From Hawksworthiomyces lignivorus (Eukaryota > Ascomycota > Sordariomycetes > Ophiostomatales > Ophiostomataceae), in the NCBI GenBank assembly GCA_002917075.1, contig NTMA01000059.1:2097-66096 (forward strand): a DNA stretch of 64,000 bases. Direction: 5' to 3'. Made by a program: the position numbers and the translations under genes. This document shows positions 10,136 to 22,321 of this stretch, in pieces (the stretch's first letter is position 1; every line of letters begins with the position of its first letter). The notes under the pieces are model-generated. The model was not told the DNA's origin and did not search any database. It was given only the letters and a program-made list of their open reading frames with translations.

Positions 10136-12351
10136 GGTGGATAAGATTCTTCGTCTGGGTTTTCTTTATTTGTTTCTTTATTTGTTGTCCTTCTTTGGGC
10201 GGAAGGGGGGTGCAATCGAGCAGCAACAGCTTCGAGATGGAGAGCAGAGAAAAGTAAATAAAAAAGAAAAAAAAGGAAGAAAGCAAGAAGAGGGAGACCA
10301 CTTTCGTATTTCTAATCACCGCGCCATGGCCCTTTTTATCCTTGGGGGGCAGAAGCTGCCACGATTCTATGCTAACGGCTTTCCCGTGCCTATTTCCACC
10401 TTTCCACCTTTCCACCTGTCTATCGTTTTCGTTTTCCCTGCTCTTGGTCTGGTTCGGCAGCCGGAACAAAGCTCGCTCCCTCTCCCGCAAGACCTACTGC
10501 GACTTATACCGTATACGTCACAAAGTTGAAACCTCTTTGGCCCGCTTTTTGCTACTTTTTTTTCTCCCGCTTGCTCATCCGGCGACCATCTCATCTCCTC
10601 CCCCCCCTTCTCCCCCTCCCCTTTGTTTGTTGTCCCCCTCCATGCTCCTCTCTCTCTCGTGGCTTTATCTCTCCCACCCGCAGAGTTCTTCCGCATGCGC
10701 ATATACAGCACATACGGCACACAAAAGTCACGCATCCATCCGATGGAGACCCTCTTTGCGGCACACGGACAGCATCCATTGGCGAATGAGCGCCCATTCC
10801 AAACTGGTCTGCGGCATGATCTTCCGAGGCCGTCTCTCGGGCAAAAGTGAGGCGATGATGGCACTGCGCACAGCTCTGCTGCTGCTGCTGCTGCTGCTGC
10901 CGCTCCCCCTAGGATGTGTGCTGTCGCTTCCCCGCTTGCAGTCCCCCACCTTTTTTTTCTGCAAGCTTCCCCTCCCTTCTCTCTCAGCGCCCTGGCACAT
11001 GTAGCGTCATAGATGTGGGGGCGCTATCGCCCAAGTAAATTTTGCAAACTGCACTGCTAAGCACGCGTTGCACCGCCAAAGTTTAAAAAAAAAAAAAAAA
11101 AAAGTGCAATGCAATTGTGGTGGATATATTACGCAAAGCAGATCAATTACATACTCCATATCCGTATCCTTGTCTGTGTCCATGTCCGTCAACACATGGA
11201 GCGAATTGCGGCACTTCTCTGCCGTCCTGCACGTCACCGTGTGGGATGTGAAAGTGTGAGCGGCTGAGGAACATATTTTCCACCTCCGGTAAGCTATACC
11301 GCAGTGACCCTCTGTCAAAATGGCGTGTCAGCACTGACGCCCTGTATCTCGTCTGCTCGCTTAATTCGCAACGCGTGCTTCCTGATTTGCCCTGTGGCCC
11401 GCTCGGCTGGACCTGCAAAAGGGCTCAGAAATATATTTTCCGCGACCGCTAGTTTCGGTGAACTAGGCCCGGTGAGCCAGGCACGCCATCTTAGCGCAGT
11501 CCCTCTCAGGCGCTCCAAATCTGCCCCTCGCAGAGACAAAGAAAAGCCCCGCAGCACTGGCTATCGCCTTCTGCTTGTTTTCTTATCGTCTTGGCCGGCG
11601 CATTGAGCACTGGGTAGTCTCTGCCGCTGCACGTCGGCCGCAATACCGAAAAATTCGTAGACATCCATGGCGTATCCGCTTCACGGCACGAGCCGTAGAG
11701 GCGTTCCTTCAGCTTTCAAGAAAGGCTTGGCAAAGCGATGTTGGCCGTACGAAGGCAAATTGAAGCCACTGGTGAAGATGGTATGGGCCTTGGCAAGAAA
11801 ACCAATCTTACAATGGGCAGCGAGGGACAGGGGCTTGGGTGATATACGTTCTCCTCCCATATATTGGAGAGGGTGGGGTTCAATGTCAACCCCAGATTGA
11901 CTCTAGTACGGGAAGGCAATTATAACGTTTCGAATGTCCACCTTCGACGGCAGCGTTGTCGAATCTCAGGATTCGTGTATTGTGTGATATATTATGACTT
12001 TTCGGTGTTTCTAGTGACCTGTCGCGGTTATGGCAAGAAAAGGGGTGTAGTAAACAATGCTACATGGAACAAAGCCCCCTTTTATTGTCCCGCCCACTCT
12101 CACTTCCCACCTGTTTCGTCTGGCCCGACGTCCTTTCCAACAAACACCGCCCTACTCGGTGGCGGATCCCGCTGCAATAACAATGACAGAAACGCATACA
12201 TAATGCTACAAAAAATAGATGAGGAGGTATCACAAAAAAGAGAGAACAACAACAAGAATCAGCCCAGAGGCGGCAGAAATGGTAGACGGATAAAAGAGGA
12301 CCCTAGATGTGTAATATGGACAGAACATCGCCGACTGGCCTCCCACTCGCC
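10136..12351. other. Intergenic region, no supported gene
   Basis: 2.2 kb between the AKR start and the 3' end of the ubiquitin-protein gene. It holds pyrimidine tracts (10560-10680), a CTG run (10878-10902) and an A18 run (about 11084-11102). Short ORFs on both strands overlap each other and have no family signature. Confidence 0.5.
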
Positions 12352-15300
12352 CTACTGTGGCTGCTCCTTCTTAGCGGCGTCCATGGCCGTGGCGGCGTCC
12401 ACAGCCGGACCGACGTAGCGGCCCTCTGGGTTGTCCCAGTCGGCTAGCAGGTGCACTTCGCCGCCACCGTTGCTGCTGCTGCTCTGCACCTGGCTCTGTT
12501 CTGGCAGCTGCTGTGGCTTCGGCTGCGGCGTTGAGAGGTGTCCGAGGCCGCTGCTGCCGCCAATGGCCCCCCCGTTGCTGACCCCGCCGCTCTTGTTGCT
12601 CTCTTCTGCGACGACGGGGTGGGCGTCTGCGCTGGCGCCCTCGTTCTGGCTGATGGCGAGCTGCACCATCTCCGTGCCCAGCGACCCGTCTTTTGACTGC
12701 TGAGACGCCAGCGGGTGGTCGCTGCTCGTGCCGCTCGTGTTATTAGTGTTGTTGTTGTTGTTGCTGTTGTCTGCGCGGCCTACGCCGCCGTCGAACCCGC
12801 TCCCATATAGCGTCCCCGGGTATGGGGCAGCTGCCTCCGCGCTCGAGGCGGTCGGAATCATTGAGGCGAACCGGTCATCAATTTTCAGTGAGAATCCGCC
12901 GCCGCCGTCGCCGCCGCCGCTCGGCATGTCTGGATCGTCTGTTCCATCGCCGAGTCGGAACGGGTCTTCGAGGAGCGGCACGTCGTCCATGTCGCGGTCG
13001 GACAGCCCGTCGCCTAGCGAGGCGCGATTCGTCGCCATCGAGTCGACGCTGCTAGAGCGAGAGTGCTGGTGCCGCAGGTTCTGCTGCTGCTGGCCGGGTT
13101 GCCGCTGCTGCCGCTTGGGTGGAGATGTCGGGTCTTGGTCTTCCGCGGGCTGCCGCTTCAGGTCACGCGGGCTGCTGTCCGGGTCTGCCAGCTCCTGCTG
13201 CTCCTGCTGCTCCTGCTGCCGCTCCAGCTCCTCCAGCATCTCCTGCTTAAAGAAGCGGTTGTCGAAGCGGACGAACGTGCGCAGCGCGTCCGACAGCGGC
13301 TCATTGGGTTCTGCCATGGCGTCTTCGCTACAGTAGATCAGTATTGGTTTGTCCGTCTCTTTGAATGCAGCTTCCTGTGCTGCGACAAGGGTTGTTTTCT
13401 TATAATCTGTTAGCAAGAATGGAAACAGCAAAAAAAGCACAAGCAATGCGCTTGATATCAAGACCAGGGCTTACCACTACGCCCACGGGTTCCGCATCAT
13501 AGGTGTTGAAGGATATTCTCCACCACTGATCGATAAAGTCGTCTTCTTCTTCTTCCTCATCGGCGGTTGCACTCTCCTCGTCCTCGTGCACCTCTGCGCC
13601 GCGAACAGCCTCTTCTCGCCGACAGAAGTAGAAGACGTTGGTCGACACGATGACACCACGGAGCTGCAGCCGCTGGGACGGCGACCATGCGTCTGCGGTG
13701 CCGGGTCCGGTGTTACGCATCCGCAGGCGATCTGCCAGCCTCTCCAGCGCAAACTTTTCCGCATTTAACTCTAATACTTTCGTTAGCAGGCTCTTCTTTA
13801 GTGAGAGAACTTTATAGCTCAACATACTCGTAAGCCTCTTGTGCGTAGTAATCAGCTTATTCCGATGCACGGCCATCTCCGCCTGAATAGCGCGGAACAT
13901 GGCTACTTCTTCAGGCGTCTCTGGCTCGACCGCCTCGACGTCAGCCAGGCTGTAGTCCAGCTCCTTCTTTTTCGGGGTGGCGCTGTCGCCGCCAGCGGCA
14001 TCGGCGGCGGCGATCCGGGACGCCTCGTAGCGCTGCCACAGGATGGCCGCTTTGACGTGCCAGAGCTTCTGGAAGCCAAAGTTGATGGCCTGCTCGGACA
14101 GCGTGAGCCGGTCGCGACGGATGTGGTCGGCGATGTCTTCGTAGGTCAGGAGATTGCGCCGCACGTTCTCGCTCTCCTGGATGAGGGTCCCGAGCTGGCG
14201 CAGGCGCAGCTGCAGCTGCAGCGCCAGGTGGCGGTGCTCGGCCATGTAGCGGTCGGCGTAGAAGAACTCGGGTATCTCAAAAGGCGCGGCTGTCGACTGC
14301 GCCAGGTCCTGCTGGCCCAGCGGGCCCAGATGGCCTGGGGGCAGGGCCGGACCGTGGACCCGCAGGGCCTGCTGGTTGTGCGGGTTGCTGATGTCCAGCC
14401 GGTAGATCTGTACGGGCGCCAGCCGCGAGATCATGGCCATGCGCGCGAGCTCCAATGAATCGCCTGTCAACCCCGCCAGCTCGGACCAATAGATACCGTC
14501 GACGGCGTTGTACAGGTCGCGCAGCCCGCTCTGGTAGCGCAGGGAGTCGGCCTTGATGTCGAGGATAGCGTAGTTGTCCGTGGCCACACACTCGTCCACA
14601 TTCCTTGCGTTGACCATCTCGACCTCGGTGAACAGCGTGTGGTATACCCGGTCGGCGTCGCTGCTGAGGTGCCGAAACAGGTGGAAGAAGGTGCAGTCCA
14701 GGTCGCGGTCCCCCCCACCGACCGACGAGTCAAACTCTTTAAGCAGGGAGGACTCGTTGAGATTGTCTGCGGTGCCGTATGCGCGGTCTGTGTTGTCTAG
14801 GAACGCCATGACACGGTGGAGCTCCTCAATGAAGTCGCGGGCGCGGCTGGTGGATATGTCGGGCGGCGGCGCGGCTGAGAGAAAGCCGTCGTCGGGTACA
14901 GCAGGGGCGGTTTCCTGCAGAGTGTCGTCGGTGCCCAGTGGGGCGATAAACCCGCCCTTCCACCACTCTGGGTTCTGGCCGTAGCTCGCTGCAGGTTTGC
15001 CGATGCGCAAGAGCGCGTTGCGGGCTGCGGGTATGGAGTGCAGGACGGTGAGGATGGCGTTAAGACAGTATCCCTCATTCCGGTCGGTTGACCGGTTGCG
15101 CAGAAAGGCAGGCGTCCCAGGCGCTCGTTTTCGGCCCGAGGGACCAGGTTCTTGCGCTTCGGGTGCCGCTCGGACCATGGCCCACTGATCAGGATCATAG
15201 ACTTCTCGCTCGGCAGGACCGAAGAACGGCAGGGCCGTGTCCGCGGCCGCTGTGAAGGCGCTGATGCTAGCCGTCGCAGACACGATCGTGCCAGACTCCT

Positions 15301-15986
15301 GCGGCGTGTGCAGGCCGGACATAGCGGCAGACTCGGCGAGTGCCCGCTGGAGGTCGGTGTCCTCTTGGGCCCTAGAGGTTGGTGCGCTGACAACGTTCGC
15401 ATCCGAGGCGACCCAGTCGGCGATCTTGCTCAGTGGTGACTGTACCCGCGAGGGCGGTCGCGAGGGCGCGCCGGGGTGGAGGCCAGTGGGGGACACGCCA
15501 TGGATGACGGTGTCTTCGTCGGGTCCCTGGACGTTGAAGGTCGGCAGGTTGGGATTGTCGTTCACGCCGTCACGGTCGCCGATGAAAGTCGTCTCATCCC
15601 ACATGTAGCTCTGGCGGAACTAGGAAGAGCAGGCTCGTTAGAGTTCGCTTATGGCAGAGAAGATCAACGGCCACTGGAGAAGACCAGTCGGACGCAAACA
15701 AACCTTGGCTTCATCGTCGAAGAATGAGGCTACCACAGCTTCTATGTTGTAGGCTTTGGCCTAGAGTTAAAGGAGATACCAGTCAGCGGAAAAACAGCTT
15801 TCGTTCGCAACCTTGTACCCAAGCGTCGTGTCACCCGCGCCCTCGCGGCGGGTCAGCATTCGTCATCATGAAGTTTCCTCCCAATCGTACCTTCAAAGCT
15901 GATACAATCAGTTCGCGGTCAAGAATGGGGTCGAGATTAGTAAATTCGCAGACGCTTGCGATAGCTGACTCGTCTGGTTCGGCCAT
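12352..15986 (-). CDS. UBA/UIM protein with divergent ubiquitin-specific protease domain
   Basis: Large ubiquitin-pathway protein, about 1,114 aa, in four exons: 15986-15891, 15760-15704, 15619-13475 and 13398-12352, with all junctions in phase 0. The first two exons encode a UBA-like helix bundle (MAEPDESAIASVCEFTNLDP ... IEAVVASFFDDEAKF). A ubiquitin-interacting motif EDTDLQRALAESAAMSG lies at about 137-153. The USP-like region starts with NEGYCLNAILTVLHSIP (Cys236) and ends with WWRISFNTYDAEPV near the expected His box. A long Ser/Gln/Gly-rich tail follows. The canonical Cys box (GxxNxGNTCYxNS) is degenerate, so catalysis is uncertain. The last intron acceptor was chosen as tataag (13399-13401) because it keeps the frame and places the gctaac branch site sensibly. 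The start codon lies at the UBA-like N-terminus. Confidence 0.82.
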
Positions 15987-18135
15987 AGTTGAACTGAGGA
16001 GGTGTTCGATGCCGCGCGCAAAGGTCTCGGTTTCGGCGAGGAGGCAGCGGGCAGCTTGGCAGCTGCAACAGCTGCAAGCCGGAAGAAGCCCTGGGTGTCT
16101 GGAGAGGGGTTCTGCTTTGGTCGGCCGTCGGAGAAAAGTATGTCGTCGAGAGAAATAAAATATAGCACCGATGCCGTGTGCTGAAGAGGTGTTGACGTTT
16201 GAAAGTCGTCGGCAAGATGAGGAAACCTCGAGGCAGTGCTTCGATTTGGAGCTATCTCGCTACGTAAGCCGTAAATTCGTTTCGCCGCTTTCAGGTAGCA
16301 GGCAGAGCGACAAAGGCGACGTCACCCAGAAAAAAGGCCTGGGCCGCACTGGATTCGAGAGAAAGAGCTCCTCGAAGAGGGAGGGATATAGAGTGTAAGT
16401 TCCCAAGTGAGACGGGAGACAGAGAAAGGAAAATGAACCAGATGAAGAGAGAAAAAAAAAAAAGAAAAAAGAAGACAAAATGATTAGCTGCAGGCTGCCA
16501 AGCTAGCCGCCCTTTCGCTTCGCAGAAGCAAGCATGGGGTGGTCCGGTAAGTGTAAATAATGGAAGAAAACAAAAATGCTATTAAAAAGAGTAGAAGAAT
16601 AGAGAAATGAAGAAGAATGACTAGATGAAGCTCGCAAGAGAGTACAATACATGCAAAGAGAAAGCTTGCTGATGAGTTTTTGGATGACCGCAAAAGAGGA
16701 GAAGAAAGAGCAGCTATGTGCAATAATAAGTTGCAATTAAGAAAATAGAAAATGGTTATAATTACAGAGTAGCATTTGCTATGCAATAATCCAAAGGTCA
16801 GGTCAGGTTTTCGCATTAAATTTTTGGAGTAAGAGCGCTACCTAATACGGAGTAATACTTTGTAATACTAGCAGGAGCGACTGCTTCATATGTGATCAGT
16901 GGCCAGGGCGGCTGGAGCGTGTTCCACATGCTTAGGCGGCTTCTGCTGTTGGACCAGCGGTGATTGCCTACAAATATGCTTAGATGTAGTATGAGGTGGA
17001 GGGCGGTAGCGTCTGCGTGGCATGCCCTGGCCTGGCCTGGCCGGCGGCAAGCAGCGGGAAGCCTGCAGCACTAAGCCGCCGGAAGGACGTGCGTGCCCTG
17101 CTGAGCTAGGGACCTACTGGTAATATTCGTACGAGTAAGATACAAAGTTCGTAGTACATAGTTCGTTGTAGTTATTATGACGGTTATTGGATTGCAAGTC
17201 TCACTCGTACGCCCCAGTACTTGTAGCTACTCCGGCTGCAAGGACATGACAGATAGATAAAATTCCTTCTAACTTCAACAATATAGAATATGTAGAATAT
17301 GTAATGCGCAGCAGAGGCCTAAGTCACTGAAATGCACCAAAATACGCTGAAATAAAAGCCAGCTCCGCGTGGATAATCGAAATTGCCATTGCCAACACTC
17401 TATGTCTCTTAAAACCAGTACAAACATAAAATCAAACAATGTGGAATAAAATGAAAACGTCCATTGTCCCTTGCAGGGGCCAAAACAAAAAAAAAAAAAC
17501 ATTTATGATGAACGCCATGTATTTTCCTTAAAGCAAGAATTGCAACCCCAGTATGGTAGTCTGGAATGCAAACAACGTAAAATAGCACTGGTTCGGCCCA
17601 TTAAATGTGGCCCAGGCAGACACCGCGGCTCTTCTCTTGCGCCTCGTGTCATCGCTGTCCGACAGAGGGGAACACTTGGGTCTTCTCTGTCGCTCTGCCT
17701 GCCGCTGGCTCCCAGTGAACGCCGAGCAACAGTGTAAAAAAAAAATAGTAAGAGAAAAAAAAAAGCCACTACCGCTTCCCTTGCGCTATGCATTGAGAAT
17801 ATAAATAATGAAATGGGGTACTTGTAACCAAACTCCAAGCTGAAAAGAAGTATGGACAGGGAGAGCGAATATATGTTGGGGGGATGGGGTATAGGGGTGG
17901 GTGTGGCGTGTGGTGTGCTAGGACGGCTAGTCGGTATATAGAAAACCGCCGTGCCTGGAGTTCAACGTAAATATTGTTGTTATTCTTGTTGGTGTTGTTG
18001 GTTTTCCTGCATCTGTTGTCGCGCCGAGCGTGACGTCTTTCGTTTTAGAGGTAGTGAAGCGCTGCCGAGCATCAGCAGTCGCTCCCTATATAACGGCGCG
18101 TCGTGCCAGCCACGTACGACCACGCACGGCAGCAC
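15987..18135. other. Intergenic region, no supported gene
   Basis: 2.1 kb. The first few hundred bases are the promoter of the UBA/UIM gene. The rest holds A-rich tracts (16450-16475, 17485-17500, 17735-17765) and short chance ORFs. Confidence 0.5.
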
Positions 18136-19009
18136 CTACTCCGTGTTATCGGCATCGCTCTCGTCGTCGTCCTCGCCCTCGTCGAACTCTTGGGCCTCGT
18201 CGTCGCTGTCGCTGCCAAAGTCGAGCTCCTCGTCGTCGCTCTCCACCCAGAAGGCGGCGTCGTCCTTGTCGTTGGACGCCTTCTTAGGCGGCTCTTCGAC
18301 GAACGTGGTCGGCATGACGAAGCCCGCGGGGATGTCCTGCTTGGAGCGCAGCACGGCCTGGTGGGCGCGGGCGCGATATTGGGCGCGGTCGTCGCGGTAC
18401 ATGACGCTGGCGTCCACGTTTGCTGGCGAGTTAATCTCTGGGTTGTCGAGCAGCAGTAGGATGGACAGCATCACAGACTCGACACCCTGCAGCGGCGACC
18501 ACCGCTCGCCCGCCTGCTCGCCGGACATGATGTCATCACCCGGGCTGTGCAGGATCGAGATGCAGAGCTGGCCGTCTGGGTACACATTGGGGTGGAAGAT
18601 GGATGGCGTGAATCGGAACATGGGTGGCCGATAGGGGTAGTCGGACGAGAATTTTATTTCGCCCTGTGCAGAGGCGTGTTAGCAACGTGACCATTTGTCT
18701 CATGTCTTTTTTTTTTTCCTCTTCGTGGGGCCAAATCCTCCCCGGCTGGGTACCATACATTAAAATAGCCGCCGTGAAAGTCGCTGTCGGGGTTGATGAC
18801 CATCAAGCTGATGCGCCAGCGGAAGAGGTCGTCGGCCTAGAGGAAGCAGAATCAACAAGTTAGCAAATTGGCACGGCTTCCTTCTCTCTATCGTTCCTAA
18901 CGATTTCATTCCAACAAAGGACAAGAGGAGAACCAACCTCAATGTTCAGCCATTTCTCTTTTTGCAGAGCATTCAGCTCTGACATCAACCGCTGCTTGGC
19001 ACCACTCAT
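18136..19009 (-). CDS. CDC34: Ubiquitin-conjugating enzyme E2, Cdc34 type
   Basis: E2 enzyme that partners SCF ubiquitin ligases, probably driving degradation of cell-cycle inhibitors. Three exons: 19009-18938 (24 codons), 18836-18759 (26 codons) and 18663-18136, giving 225 aa with all junctions in phase 0. The catalytic Cys is residue 84 in HPNVYPDGQLCISIL. It is followed by the extended acidic loop specific to the Cdc34/Ubc7 group (HSPGDDIMSGEQAGERWSP), then GVESVMLSILLLL and NSPANVDASV. The C-terminal tail beyond the UBC fold is highly acidic (ESDDEELDFGSDSDDEAQ), which distinguishes Cdc34 from Ubc7 and binds cullin. The exon 1 donor is gttggt, slightly off consensus. The ATG is followed by SGAKQRLMSELNALQKE, the normal E2 helix 1. 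Confidence 0.92.
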
Positions 19010-21107
19010 ATTTGCGACAGAGAAGAGGAGGGACAAAGGGTCGGGGATTTGATAGGGAAGCAAAGAGAAAGCCAAGAAAGAAAAGGAATGGTACAGCGCT
19101 GGCCGAGAGTTGGTCGTGTGCGATTTGGACGGAAGCGAGCGGAAACGTTGCTGGGAGAGAGGAGACCAAAACGAAAGTGTCGGCTGACGAGATAGGAGAA
19201 CAAAGTTAAATATAAGGACCAAAAAGAAAAAAAAGGAAGCCTCGAAGGCAGACAGATATGTTCGTGCGCTAAGGAAGGCAGTGAGATTTTCAGCTCGAGA
19301 AAAAAAAATTAGATCACGGAAGCCGTTGGAGGATCAAGGAGAGAAAGATGGCAAAAAAGAGAAAAAGGGACAGGGTAAAATGAGGATAAGACAGCATTGA
19401 TTACTGTATGTGGTCGGAAGTGAATGGACGAGCGGCGACCCGAACAGACAAGGAGGCGGGGTTTGGCCTCACAGATAATGTGTCAGGCAGAGAGCGTCAG
19501 TGTACTCCGTGCATACATACGCCAGACAGGTTCCACCGCCTTCTCCCTGTGGGTATTGACTTAAGTGGTAACCTGGCCGATACGTCATCTTTGGGAGGAC
19601 GAAGTATATGGCAGAAAGTAGCCAGAAAGTACATCGCGTGATCAACAGCCGAATGACCCAAAGTGAATGACCTAGATTGACGCATGCCCGCCACGTCGGG
19701 AACCAATACTGGCGTAGAAAAAAAATCTGTTTCTTTTCTTTTTTCTGGCCTACAGTATAGAGAGATTCGTCCACTGTGATTTATTTCTACTGTATGCTGA
19801 CCTGGGGGGGAATGGGAACATAGGAGCGTGCTAAAATAGGGGGGAAAAAAGCCCAAATGAAATGAAGTCAGTTCACTGTTGTCGTTGCCATTGTCTATGA
19901 CATCGCAGTCGATGCCGCCTCTATCTCACTAAGCCGGGGTATCTAACAGAAGAGGAAAGTACAATAGAGATTATAATATGGTGTTGTGCTATGTATACGT
20001 ATTAATCTCGTCCGCGGTTTCCCGATCTGGCAAGTCTACGATTTCTAGGACTGTTTTTGGTTCTATCTCGTTAAGTATACAAAATAACAATAAAAATATA
20101 ATTAAATAAATAAAATAAAAAATAAAATAAAATTAAAATTAAAAATAAAAAAGGATATATGAAGAACACGAAAACTCAATGGAGGTGTACCATAGTCTTT
20201 ACACTTCTCTAATTTTACTTCTGTGACTAGGGCATCGTTTGCGTGATCGGAATTTCTTCAAGTGACATCTTGCACGTATCAGTCCGGGGTAATAGCGCCG
20301 ACAAACAAACCCAATGCCGGCAAGTTTGCACAGCCTTTCATGCCGCTCATCGGGATTCAAAATTCATAGTCTTGAAAATCGAGTGGCCGTTCCTAGAACA
20401 ACATGCAACTTGCCTTTATGGCCGATTGAGTGTCATACCTAGGAATCAAAAAAAATTTTGCCAAAACAGGAGGTAGCGGAATTGATCGTGATATTGCTTC
20501 TGAGGCACAGCCTAACCAGCTTGGAATCCATCATGGTGGCGCTGCTGGAAGATTGGAATTTGGCGCTGCGAACACGAAGAGGATGAAAAGGGGGAAGGTC
20601 TCGACTGAGCTCTTTCTATTAGACAGGCTTTGTCAGATGTGGCAAATGTGACAAAGATGCGTGAAGGAGACCAGACATAAGATGGTCTCCATCTTGTATT
20701 TGGGTTGAAACGAACGGAGGAGGCGCCAACCAACATTTTACTGGGGCAGAGCGATAGGAATTTAGGCAAGTCAAGGTGACGAGTGAAAGTTTCACAGGGG
20801 CTGAATCGAGAAAGACATCTGGCCGGCTGTAGTCGTCTGCCGGAATCAAGTAAAAGATACTGGAAAAAGTTACTGGAGAATACGCAATTGCTCGCAAAAT
20901 CCGCCGCCGATTTGTTCGCTATTAGCCCCGCCAATTTAATGGGAGCGGGCAATTCGGAGCAGCTACCGTGAACTCCCCCACCATCGGAAGTGATCTTCTA
21001 AGCTTTTTATAAGTTGATGAGGTATCCGAGTGTAAAAACGGGTACGAAACGGTCTCTTCTCTTTCTCACAAAGCTTTGCCGCTACTACTTTTCCCGTGTC
21101 TACCGCA
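19010..21107. other. Intergenic region with AT-rich low-complexity segment
   Basis: 2.1 kb between divergent genes. Positions 20077-20155 are almost pure A/T (AAATAAAATAAA-like). Nothing here resembles a gene. Confidence 0.5.
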
Positions 21108-22321
21108 ATGTCGAAACAAGTCCTCGTTACAGGTGCCTCGGGCCTTCTTGGCCGGCAGGTTGTCCAGGCCTTTGACCTGGACGGCTGGTCCGTCACGGGC
21201 ACGGCGTTCTCGCGCGCAAACGGCCAGACTCTGCGGAAGGTGAATCTGGAAAACAGCGCCGAGGTGGAACAAATTCTAGACGAAGTCAAGTAAGCGGACT
21301 TGTCTCATTTTGCTGCAATGCGCCTTGGGATGCGGAGTTTTGAAAGGATGCTGACGTCATACAGGCCCGATGTCGTTGTTCATTGTGAGATCCCTGGCAC
21401 GCCGCGTATTGCCCCAGAAGGTGTGCGTCTTGGCTGACAATTCTGCGCTCGTGTGCGCGCGCGGATGAGGGACAGGCGCCGCCAACCGCTTCCCCGATAA
21501 GGTAGACAAGGACCCGGAGGGCACGCGCCGCCTCAATATTGAGGCGTCTGGCGCGCTTGCGGCACTGTGCGCGGCGCGCGGCGCGCTGCTGATCTACATC
21601 TCGACCGACTACGTGTTCCCCGGCCGGGCCGGCGAGGCGCCCTACGAGGCGGACGCGACGCCCGCGCCGCCGAACCTGTACGGCGAGAGCAAGCTGGACG
21701 GCGAGCGCGCGGTGCTGGCCGCGTACGCCTCAGCTGCCGCAGCGGGCGCTGTGCAGGGCCGCCGCGCCGTCGTCCTGCGCGTGCCCGTTCTCTACGGCCA
21801 CGCCGAGAAGAACGCCGAGAGCGCCGTCAATGTACTCATCGACGCCGTGAACAAAGTGCAGGCCGCCGGCGTCACCGCCAAGATGGACCACTGGTCCATC
21901 CGGTATCCGACCAACACGGAGGACGTGGCGCGCGTGCTCAAGGGTACGGCCCCCGCCTTCCATCCCCTACAAATTAAAGCTCGACTGCTAACGCCTCTTT
22001 CTCTCTCTTTCTCTCCCTCTCGCAGACATTGCAGACAAGTACCGCGCGGCGGACGCGGCGCAGGTGCTGCCGCCCGTGCTGCAGTTCTCCAGCGAGGACC
22101 GCTGCACCAAGTACGAGATCTGCCAGCGGTTTGCCGAGATTCTGGGCGTCGGCATTGCCGGCCTCGAACCGGACCCAACCGGCGGCAACGTCCCCGGCGG
22201 CGTGCAGCGACCCTATGACTGCCATTTGAGCACCAAGGCGCTGCAGAGCCTGGACATCCCCGTGCACACGCAGGACTTCACGGCGTGGTGGCGGCGAGAG
22301 CTGAAGGCATTCCGGCACTGA
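21108..22321 (+). CDS. RmlD/MAT2B-like NAD(P)-dependent reductase
   Basis: Extended short-chain dehydrogenase similar to the regulatory beta subunit of methionine adenosyltransferase and to dTDP-4-dehydrorhamnose reductases, 321 aa. Four exons: 21108-21289, 21365-21384 (a 20-nt micro-exon), 21476-21943 and 22026-22321. Phases agree at every junction. The Rossmann motif VLVTGASGLLGRQVV is at residues 5-19. The micro-exon restores PDVVVHC-AANRFPDKVD. The catalytic TDYVF and YGESKLDGE (YxxxK) follow, then VVLRVPVLYG and the substrate-side SEDRCTKYEICQRFAEIL. The C-terminus is LDIPVHTQDFTAWWRRELK. Whether it regulates SAM synthesis or acts on a sugar nucleotide cannot be told from sequence. The start is the ATG before SKQVLVTG; a GTG 12 bases upstream is not used. 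Confidence 0.9.

Noticed and set aside
13399..13474. Acceptor at ctaacag (13407-13409) for the last intron of the UBA/UIM gene
   Set aside because: It breaks the reading frame; the next AG (tataag) keeps phase 0 and leaves ctaac as branch site.
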